Below are positions 57,961 through 64,000 of a DNA stretch of 64,000 nucleotides, piece by piece (position 1 is the first letter of the stretch; each line of letters starts with the position of its first letter). Under the pieces are notes generated by a model, which saw only the letters and a program-made list of their open reading frames with translations, had not been told where the DNA came from and ran no database searches. The translations under genes were made by a program, and so were the position numbers. The DNA is from Pirellulales bacterium (GTDB taxonomy: Bacteria > Planctomycetota > Planctomycetia > Pirellulales > PALSA-1355). The stretch lies in assembly GCA_022844125.1 (NCBI GenBank), contig JALHMI010000005.1, forward strand, positions 335,768 to 399,767. Direction: 5' to 3'.

Positions 57961-58719
57961 TCACCCAGGACAATACTCGACCGGCCGCCCGTTGTCCGGT
58001 TGCAGCGGGCGGTTGTTTCCGCCTGGTACATAGCCGGCGAACTTCTCGATAATCTCCGTTGTGGTATAGATTGGCGTGTCGAGGATGTGAAAGAACACCG
58101 GCTCGCTGCATGGGGGCGTAGTAAGCCCGCCCTTGTACCAGAAGTAGCTCTTCCTCCCTGGAAACCCGTCGTTCAAGCTATGCGGCTTGGGTGCCTTGGT
58201 CATGCTCTTGACTCCCGTATGCGGAAGCGTGACCTTCGGGAGTTGCTTATGGAAGAACTCCACCAGAGGGCTGGCAGTCTTGCCCTGAGCCTGAAGTACC
58301 GGGGTCAGTTCCTCGACCATGATGCCAACGACCACGCCCACGCTTTTCGGATCAGCATGGACGAGATGCACTTCCATACGAGACAGCTTGCCGTCTAGGG
58401 TATGTTCGGCCGGAATATGAAAGTGGAGTTTGACCAAGTGGTATTTGTCGGCCCCCACCTCAACGTGACCGGCATCTTTCAGCGGGTCGATCTCGATTTC
58501 AAAATGCAGATTTTCGAAGAAGAAGCCCTTCATAGCTGCTTCCACGGCATCGTCATCAAGGTAGCGCGTTGTGATTGTGCCGAGCTTCGGATTTGACGTC
58601 GCGAGGTCCGACCGCAACCTGATCGGTGACGGAAACGCCCCGCCGTTGAAGTCCGGTAGTTCGCTCCATCGAAAAGGTGGCAAACTCCGTCCGTAATCCC
58701 ACGCCGCTGATTCGCTCAT
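57961..58719 (-). CDS. alpha-type carbonic anhydrase
   Basis: From ATG 58719 the protein has 252 residues and all active-site residues of the alpha class: zinc ligands His99 and His101 in KLHFHIPAEH and His118 in EVHLVH, Glu105, and the LTTPPCSEPV segment (Thr199 equivalent) plus NNRPLQPDNGRP. No signal peptide is visible from this start, so it would be cytosolic unless a signal exists upstream (start 58788 is possible but poorly coded). It interconverts CO2 and bicarbonate. Confidence 0.93.
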   Translation of the reverse strand: MSESAAWDYGRSLPPFRWSELPDFNGGAFPSPIRLRSDLATSNPKLGTITTRYLDDDAVEAAMKGFFFENLHFEIEIDPLKDAGHVEVGADKYHLVKLHFHIPAEHTLDGKLSRMEVHLVHADPKSVGVVVGIMVEELTPVLQAQGKTASPLVEFFHKQLPKVTLPHTGVKSMTKAPKPHSLNDGFPGRKSYFWYKGGLTTPPCSEPVFFHILDTPIYTTTEIIEKFAGYVPGGNNRPLQPDNGRPVEYCPG

Positions 58720-58809
58720 CAACCGATCCTCCCCACTGAATAAAGAGACCGAAGCACCGTCGCAATAATCCGACTTTGTCTGCCGCAAACCCTTAGTAGG
58801 CGACAGGAT

Positions 58810-59547
58810 CTACGTATCCGAGATTCCTACCGCCCCGACTATTGCACCCCACGCAAGCCCAACGTACCCATTCCAGTTCCAAGGAGAAAAGCCTTCGATA
58901 TCGGATGCCATTACTCCGACGATTCCGACCCACAATACATACGCAAATGACGCGACAAGTGCTTGTCGTATCATTCTTTGCATGACGCGAACGCGGTTTA
59001 CCGCATTGAGTTCATGGAATTGCTCGTGGCCCTTAAGTCGACCCCGAAGAACGCTCGCCCGCGACTGCACACTCACGCAGCCCACTAGGGCGAGCACACA
59101 AATCCATGCCGACCCCACGACGGCAGAACTCAGTAGCGATCCAAGCAGTGTAATTAGCTTGAGCCACGCTGCACCAGATAACCACATCCGGAAGTTCTCC
59201 AGCCGTCGCTTCCAGGGGTCCGTAATTTCAGCGGAGGAGAACTTTACTGGGTCTGCAATCGCCGGAGATGCCACCGTCCCAAGAGCTGCCATTATGAAAA
59301 GCAGAGCGGCACTATTCTGTCCCGCAGTAGCACACCCAGCCGCGAGGTAGACAAGACCTGTGCACCCGATCGCGTATATCCAGACTCTCCGGCGGCTGGG
59401 GGCAGTTTCCAGATTGTGTGGATCGATGAAGGCTTGCGAGAAATGAGCGCACAGTGCCCCGACCGAGAAGACAACGGCAACAATGAACAGCACGATGACC
59501 ACGATAAACCTTCTGGCACGGATACGGATTGCTCCCGCGTCGCACAC
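58810..59547 (-). CDS. membrane protein, 245 aa
   Basis: The 245-residue protein has about six hydrophobic segments (e.g. RFIVVIVLFIVAVVFSVGAL, IYAIGCTGLVYLAAGCATAG, LITLLGSLLSSAVVGSAWICV) with a soluble loop in the middle. No transporter signature recognised. It lies next to the carbonic anhydrase, 91 bases upstream, in the same direction, and might be an inorganic-carbon related protein, but that is speculation. Confidence 0.6.
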   Translation of the reverse strand: MCDAGAIRIRARRFIVVIVLFIVAVVFSVGALCAHFSQAFIDPHNLETAPSRRRVWIYAIGCTGLVYLAAGCATAGQNSAALLFIMAALGTVASPAIADPVKFSSAEITDPWKRRLENFRMWLSGAAWLKLITLLGSLLSSAVVGSAWICVLALVGCVSVQSRASVLRGRLKGHEQFHELNAVNRVRVMQRMIRQALVASFAYVLWVGIVGVMASDIEGFSPWNWNGYVGLAWGAIVGAVGISDT

Positions 59548-60052
59548 GTTCAGATCAAGAAGTCGTTTAGCTGCATCACCTCAGAATAATTCGATTGTTG
59601 TTTCCCCGACACTGAAGAACACAGAGCACATCTTACTGCCGATCGAGCATACCAGAAAGCCACGACCACATGGCACCTCGCCCGTGGCGACCGCGCGCTT
59701 TCGGGCTCCGCTTCGCTGCGGTCCTTCGGACGCTTCGCCCCTTCCGCCCGTCTGGTGCGTCGGCCTGCGGCCTTCCATCGACACCTGAGGTGACTGAAGC
59801 GGTGCTCCTCGCTTGAACCAGGTTTAGGGGGCACATCCCCCGAACGTTCAAGGATCAGGCCGAGCGGCGGCGCGGCCTCCTCCCCCATCTTCATCCGCTG
59901 CGCTTCTTGCAGATCGGGTGCCCCTCCGCGCCGCCGTCCTTGAGCGTTCGCCCCCTGGCGCTTCGGACTTCGTCCCCCCTGCGCTGGAATACGCCCGGGC
60001 GTGCGTTTCGCGCACGGGGACATTGAGCAATTCAAGACGGAGGGACTTTCTG
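59548..60052. promoter_or_regulatory. GC-rich leader upstream of ArdC gene
   Basis: About 505 bases without a convincing gene, unusually GC-rich with repeated CTTCG-type words and a perfect GGGGG-CACAT-CCCCC hairpin near 59827-59841. Long leaders of this kind are common before ardC genes on plasmids and elements and may hold a single-strand promoter or regulatory RNA. The ribosome site GGAGGG lies 9 bases before the ArdC start. Confidence 0.4.
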
Positions 60053-60958
60053 ATGACAACCACGACCAATGGCAAACGCGTTGACGTTTACACCCGTGTG
60101 ACTTCCAGCATTGTCGAGCAGCTTGAGCGGGGTGTGAGGCCCTGGATGCGCCCCTGGAGCGTGGACCACGCTGCGGGCCGCGTTTGTCGACCGCTTCGGC
60201 ATAACGGAGAGCCTTACAAGGGCATCAATGTCCTGATGCTCTGGGCTTCGGCCGAGGTTCAAGGTTTCGCGAGCCCGTATTGGTTGACATTTCAGCAGTG
60301 CAAACAGTTGGGCGGATTCGTCAAGAAGGGCGAGCATGGCAGCCCAGTTGTCTATGCCAGCACATTCAAGAAGACAGACACGACCGACGACGGACAGGAG
60401 ACCGAGCGCGAGATTGCGTTTCTCAAGGAATACACGGTATTCGCGGCCGATCAGTGCGAAGGACTTCCGGAGCATTTCTACCAACTCGCCGAGCAGCCCA
60501 AGGAATCTATCGAGCGAATCGACGCGGTCGAGCAATTCTGTGCCAACACCAAGGCGGACATTCGTTATGGAGGCACGCGGGCTTACTACGCCATTCAGGA
60601 TGACTACATACGCCTGCCCCCCTTCGAGACGTTTCGCGATCCAGAAAGCCACGCGGCCACGCTCATTCACGAGCTGACGCACTGGACCAGGCACGAAACC
60701 CGACTCAATCGCGACCTTGGCCGCAAGCGCTTTGGCGACGAAGGCTACGCAGCGGAAGAGTTGGTTGCGGAGCTGGGTGCTGCATTTATTTCGGCCGACC
60801 TACACATCACGCCGGACGTTCGCGAAGACCACGCCAGCTACATCGCCAGCTGGCTGGAGATTCTGAAAAACGACAAGCGTGCGGTATTCACAGCCGCTTC
60901 GCTGGCCAGCCGGGCCGTTGACTACCTGCACGGACTTCAACCGCAGCCTGCGGAATGA
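60053..60958 (+). CDS. ardC: ArdC-type antirestriction protein
   Basis: The 301-residue protein has the ssDNA-binding N-terminal domain (VYTRVTSSIVEQLERGVRPW..., GINVLMLWASAEVQGFASPYWLTF) and a C-terminal zincin domain with HELTHW (residues 206-211) and Glu near 236/240 (EELVAELGAAF). ArdC proteins protect incoming ssDNA of conjugative plasmids from restriction. Its presence supports a mobile element here. Start ATG 60053 follows GGAGGG. Confidence 0.9.
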   Translation: MTTTTNGKRVDVYTRVTSSIVEQLERGVRPWMRPWSVDHAAGRVCRPLRHNGEPYKGINVLMLWASAEVQGFASPYWLTFQQCKQLGGFVKKGEHGSPVVYASTFKKTDTTDDGQETEREIAFLKEYTVFAADQCEGLPEHFYQLAEQPKESIERIDAVEQFCANTKADIRYGGTRAYYAIQDDYIRLPPFETFRDPESHAATLIHELTHWTRHETRLNRDLGRKRFGDEGYAAEELVAELGAAFISADLHITPDVREDHASYIASWLEILKNDKRAVFTAASLASRAVDYLHGLQPQPAE

Positions 60959-61031
60959 ATTCTCCACAGGCTGCCCGCCGGAGTGTTCCGGCGGGCAGCC
61001 GTTTTCATCTTTGCATCAGGAGACGATTCAC

Positions 61032-61223
61032 ATGGACCCAAACCAGACCTATCGCGACATGCAAGACGCGATGGTTGAGCAAGATCACGAGACCGCCCGA
61101 GCGTTGGCTCTTGTCTTGAAACGCTGGCTTGCCAATGGCGGATTCTATCCGCAGCAAAACACGCCCGAGGCGATCAACGCTTGTATCGCCGAGGTGCTGC
61201 GGCGAACTTCCGACTTGGCGTGA
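61032..61223 (+). CDS. small conserved accessory protein, 63 aa
   Basis: Starting at ATG 61032 (AGGAGA 8 bases upstream), this is the homologue of the 66-residue protein at 27922-28122: MDPNQTYRDMQDAMVEQDHE..., with the same W-L-x3-G-x-x-P segment. It follows ArdC by 73 bases and probably forms an operon with it. The recurrence in two mobile regions suggests a module travelling between them. Confidence 0.7.
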   Translation: MDPNQTYRDMQDAMVEQDHETARALALVLKRWLANGGFYPQQNTPEAINACIAEVLRRTSDLA

Positions 61224-61252
61224 CTAGGCAACCCACTTGAAAGGTCCTTCCC

Positions 61253-61408
61253 ATGCTTTATGTCAACTGCCCGACCTGCGAGGCACGTGTCGAGGTTCAC
61301 CCAAATGCCGTCGGACCTGACCGCACCGACCCCTGGAACGTGGCCCGTTGCGACGAATGCGACTCCGGATTTGATTACGACGACGAGGAACTTTTGTCAG
61401 ACCAGTAA
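61253..61408 (+). CDS. small zinc-ribbon protein, 51 aa
   Basis: The frame MLYVNCPTCEARVEVHP... has two CxxC pairs (CPTC and CDEC), so a zinc ribbon is likely, and an acidic tail. It lies 29 bases after the accessory protein in the same direction. Such ribbons often accompany ArdC-type genes. Function unknown. Confidence 0.65.
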   Translation: MLYVNCPTCEARVEVHPNAVGPDRTDPWNVARCDECDSGFDYDDEELLSDQ

Positions 61409-61437
61409 GCCCACAACTGCGCTTCGTCAATACTTCG

Positions 61438-61743
61438 ATGCCACTCAAGCACCTCCCGAATCGCGACGACGCTTCACGGCCGCCGCTCTTCACGCCTGAA
61501 GAGTGGCGAGCTGTCGTGCGGTCGCTTGGCTTGTCTGCTCGACAAGCCGAGGTGGTGGGCCTTGCCATTCAGAGCAAGAAGGACAAGGAGATCGCAAAGG
61601 CCTTGCGAATTCGGGAAACGACCGTCTACAGCCATATCAAGATCGCCAAGGCGAGATTGAATGCCATCGATCGTATGGGACTCGCGTATCGGGTGTTCGA
61701 GCGCTTTCGTGCCGTCGTCGATTGCAGGCATCCTCAAAAATGA
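61438..61743 (+). CDS. LuxR-type HTH protein, first of a tandem pair
   Basis: The 101-residue protein ends in a GerE/LuxR helix-turn-helix: GLSARQAEVVGLAIQSKKDKEIAKALRIRETTVYSHIKIAKARL (in parts). There is no receiver or ligand domain, so it is a small stand-alone regulator. A second copy lies 141 bases downstream (61885-62208) with the same order F-T-P/G-E-E-W near the start. Likely regulates the element. Confidence 0.85.
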   Translation: MPLKHLPNRDDASRPPLFTPEEWRAVVRSLGLSARQAEVVGLAIQSKKDKEIAKALRIRETTVYSHIKIAKARLNAIDRMGLAYRVFERFRAVVDCRHPQK

Positions 61744-61884
61744 TGATGGGGGAAATGAGGATGCACAGCGTCGAATCATCCAGCTATCCTCGACTCAGCA
61801 TCAGGGATGGTGGCTCGGACGTCATGGATGCGGCCGGGCGACGGCCGGCCGTCGTCCGGTTATTGACTCTATTTCGAGCAATTG

Positions 61885-62208
61885 ATGACGAGACGCGAAA
61901 CGGCCTTCCAACGCGACCCGGCACTTCCCCCGTTGTTTACGGGTGAGGAGTGGTGCGAAATTGTTGACCGGCTGGCACTCTCGCCCCGACAGGCCCAGGT
62001 ACTTGGCCTCGTGATCCAAAGCCACAAGGACAAGGAAATCGCCACGGTGCTCGACATCAGCCACGCCACCGTGCGAACTCACATCTGCGAGGCCAAGTCG
62101 CGGATGGTGGCAGAGGACCGCGTCGGCCTAGCTTACCGCGTCTTCTGGACATTCCGCCATCTAATTGAACCACACCGCTATCCTTGGACGCGTCGCACGA
62201 AGGAATGA
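61885..62208 (+). CDS. LuxR-type HTH protein, second of a tandem pair
   Basis: ATG 61885 gives 107 residues (a TTG at 61882 adds one). LSPRQAQVLGLVIQSHKDKEIATVLDISHATVRTHICEAKSRM shows the HTH, and the segments FTGEEWCEIV and RVGLAYRVFWTFRHL match those of the upstream paralogue (FTPEEWRAVV, RMGLAYRVFERFRAV). The pair arose by duplication. The intervening 141 bases have no gene. Confidence 0.85.
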   Translation: MTRRETAFQRDPALPPLFTGEEWCEIVDRLALSPRQAQVLGLVIQSHKDKEIATVLDISHATVRTHICEAKSRMVAEDRVGLAYRVFWTFRHLIEPHRYPWTRRTKE

Positions 62209-62252
62209 CAACGCTCGTCCGTGGCGGATAACCAGGCAATTCCAACACCACC

Positions 62253-63038
62253 ATGAGAAATGCACCAAAGATGACATTATCAAGCAAACTCGTCGCCCTA
62301 GCCATCGTGATTGGATTCTCGATTTCTCAGGTGGCTTCATCGGGCGCCGCAACATTTACGATCGCCCCCGACCAGAGCTATCTGCAATTCAGTATCGCTT
62401 TCGGGGTGAGTGACCCACAGTTTCAAGATAGCGATCGCGCGGCCTTGGCCGGCTCCTTCGACGTCGACTTGACTGCCGGCACGATTGCCTTCCCCGGCGG
62501 CATTTCCGTCACGTTGCTAGATCAGCCGAATCCGATCGAACCGCTGTCAGGCGGTCTACCCGGCAGCGCCGCGGCCAATGTCGGCATGGTCAATCTAGTT
62601 CCCGGCGGAAGCGGTGTCGTCGCGATTCGCGACTCCGTTCTCGCACTCTCGGCAAGCGGTGGGGGCGTTGTCGGAAGCGGTTTCTCGTCAGCCATGGGAG
62701 TAGCGTTCACCGCCGGAACCGCTGACGTCAACTATGACTTGTCGTTGGGCCCCCATCCCAACATCTATGGCAGTGCGGCCTTTGATTCAACGCTCTATCC
62801 GGCGGCAAGCGGCGGGACCCTGGAAATCGCCGGCCCGCTCGTAACGCTGACGATACCGGTGGAGTTCTATGTCGAGCTTGCCGGATTCCAAGTCAATGCG
62901 GGGTCCATCGGCACTCTGCCTTTGCTCATTCAGGGCGAAATCGTAGCTACCGGCCTGATCCCCGAACCAAGCTCGTCAATCCTGTCGATTATCGGCACAG
63001 TGGCATGTGTGGGTGTCACTCTGCGGCGCCGCAAGTAA
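62253..63038 (+). CDS. PEP-CTERM protein, 261 aa
   Basis: The 261-residue protein has a signal peptide (residues 1-32, ending ASSGAA), a beta-rich domain with Gly/Ser/Ala-rich strands, and a C-terminal tail LIPEPSSSILSIIGTVACVG followed by LRRRK. It is the third PEP-CTERM protein of the window. Probably an envelope or extracellular matrix component sorted by an exosortase. Confidence 0.85.
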   Translation: MRNAPKMTLSSKLVALAIVIGFSISQVASSGAATFTIAPDQSYLQFSIAFGVSDPQFQDSDRAALAGSFDVDLTAGTIAFPGGISVTLLDQPNPIEPLSGGLPGSAAANVGMVNLVPGGSGVVAIRDSVLALSASGGGVVGSGFSSAMGVAFTAGTADVNYDLSLGPHPNIYGSAAFDSTLYPAASGGTLEIAGPLVTLTIPVEFYVELAGFQVNAGSIGTLPLLIQGEIVATGLIPEPSSSILSIIGTVACVGVTLRRRK

Positions 63039-63250
63039 CCCCGCTCTTATCCTCACGTCTTTCGCGATGCTAATGCGACAAACTCTCTAATGCCGCCTGC
63101 AATGCCGTCGCGCTCCCTGGAGCGCGGGGCGTTGCACTCCGAAGTTGCCTCGCGACTTCGTCGCCACTCGGCGGCGGCCAGACTTCGGCCGTTCGGCAGC
63201 AACGTAGCTGCCCGGCCTTCACCTTTGTCGAACTCACCCGGAGACGTATG

Positions 63251-64000
63251 ATGACCACTAGTAACCGAGAAGCATTTTCCATGACCCATTCGAGTGTCCT
63301 AGCGCGCCGTGCAAGCAACGGCGCAATAGCCTTCTTGTTCCTGACTGTGCTGACTTGCGTTACGCTGGCCGCCAATTCGGCCCATGCCGACTTTGTCGGC
63401 TTTGGCAATTTCTCACAGTTCAAGATCAATCAGAACGACTCGGGCGCCGCGCCGACCATCTCGATTGCCAATGATCGGATACTGCTCACCAACGGGCAGG
63501 CAATCGGCCAAGCCCGGAGCATTTTTCACAAGACCCAACAGAATATCTCCTTAGGCTTCACTTCGTCGTTTACCTACCAAACGAGCTCCGGCGGTGCCGC
63601 GTCGAATATGGGCCTGGCATTCGTAATTCAAAACTCTCCGTCCGGTTTCAACGCGCTGGGGGGTACCTGGTACGAGGTAGGCTACGGCGGAATCCCGAAC
63701 AGCATCGCGATTGCCTTAGAACTTGAGGAGAGCGGCCGCCTAGGTCTGTTTATGAATGGAACCAAAGGGATCGCTCACGGCGGAGTCACAAGCCCCGTGA
63801 ATCTCGGCCTCGGCAATCCCATCGACGTCCTGGTCACGTACGATGGCAGCATTCTTTCGAGTACCCTGACTGATACCGTAACAAATGCAGTTTTTGGCGC
63901 GGACTTCCTGATCGACATACCGGCGGTCATCGGCAGCAACGCAGCATTCGTCGGATTTACAGGATCGACTGGGCTCGACACCGGGCGCCGCGACCAGTAC
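63251..64000 (+). CDS. secreted L-type lectin-like protein, N-terminal part
   Basis: The frame opens at ATG 63248/63251 (GGAG 7 bases upstream of the second) or at an internal ATG 63281, and runs to the right edge. After a signal peptide (AIAFLFLTVLTCVTLAANSA) follows a legume-lectin-type domain: FKINQNDSGAAPTISIANDR, MGLAFVIQNSPSGFNALGG, YGGIPNSIAIALELEESG and AAFVGFTGSTGL, as in bacterial L-type lectin proteins. Such proteins bind sugars at the cell surface. A C-terminal PEP-CTERM tail would be expected beyond the window. Confidence 0.85.
   Translation, partial: MTTSNREAFSMTHSSVLARRASNGAIAFLFLTVLTCVTLAANSAHADFVGFGNFSQFKINQNDSGAAPTISIANDRILLTNGQAIGQARSIFHKTQQNISLGFTSSFTYQTSSGGAASNMGLAFVIQNSPSGFNALGGTWYEVGYGGIPNSIAIALELEESGRLGLFMNGTKGIAHGGVTSPVNLGLGNPIDVLVTYDGSILSSTLTDTVTNAVFGADFLIDIPAVIGSNAAFVGFTGSTGLDTGRRDQY

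Noticed and set aside
59550-60059. 169-aa leftward ORF upstream of ArdC
   Set aside because: GC-rich, Arg/Pro/Ala-rich shadow typical of noncoding GC-rich leaders; no start signal.

Overview
The window most likely comes from a planctomycete (Planctomycetota). Four proteins are envelope or secreted types usual in that group, three of them with a C-terminal PEP-CTERM sorting tail (28228-28776, 55478-56281, 62253-63038). An ECF sigma factor overlaps a Ser/Thr kinase fused to a WD40 propeller (48673-52627), and a remnant of a planctomycete-type ECF sigma gene lies at 56392-56572. Many genes lack a clear Shine-Dalgarno sequence. I cannot name a genus.

Region 1 (1 to about 38.67 kb) is a tailed-phage genome, probably a prophage of the HK97-fold, long-tailed (siphovirus-like) type. 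Late genes run leftward on the minus strand: small and large terminase (17.9-15.0 kb), portal, MuF-like protein, prohead protease and major capsid protein (10.3-5.8 kb), head-tail joining proteins, tail tube, a frameshifting tail-assembly chaperone pair and a tape-measure protein that runs off the left edge. Between terminase and portal sits an island of small unknown genes plus a three-gene cassette whose last product has a SEFIR/TIR-like domain. Right of the small terminase follow secreted or membrane proteins, a set of appendage-like structural genes (20.1-22.8 kb), a complete Type III restriction-modification pair (23.4-27.7 kb), a cargo segment with a PEP-CTERM C-type lectin and a DUF932 protein, a tRNA-like RNA gene, and a lysis module (amidase-3D endolysin and small membrane proteins, 31.8-33.0 kb). 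From 35.2 to 38.4 kb a rightward early operon encodes a PD-(D/E)XK exonuclease, a possible OB-fold protein, a zinc-finger HNH nuclease, a winged-helix-like protein and a 20-residue membrane microprotein.

Region 2 (about 38.6 to 48.6 kb) begins at a 3' fragment of a proline tRNA gene (38625-38673) that also forms the end of a tyrosine integrase gene. To its right lie an excisionase-like protein, small membrane proteins, a VirD4/TraD-type coupling ATPase, a ParB-like protein and two large membrane or secreted proteins: the skeleton of an integrative conjugative or mobilizable element. An ECF sigma factor, three 9-bp direct repeats and a toxin-antitoxin pair translationally coupled to a second tyrosine recombinase follow. 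The tRNA fragment orientation suggests two elements integrated in tandem at one tRNA, the phage on the left and the mobile element on the right.

Region 3 (48.6-59.5 kb) looks more chromosomal: the sigma/kinase-WD40 operon, a GT-B-like glycosyltransferase divergent from a SAM methyltransferase, a PEP-CTERM protein, a sigma pseudogene, an Abi_C-type abortive infection protein, an alpha carbonic anhydrase and a membrane protein. Region 4 (59.5-64 kb) again has mobile-element character (ArdC antirestriction protein, small companions, two tandem LuxR-type HTH proteins), then a PEP-CTERM protein and a secreted L-type lectin cut by the right edge.

The most unusual signals are: phage structural genes whose frames have no ordinary start codon, two of them opening exactly on an xTAG overlap with the upstream stop; a run of nine A in the tail chaperone requiring a +1 or -2 shift; the tRNA-Leu-like gene with about 60 extra nucleotides; and the accessory defence-like cassettes inside the phage.
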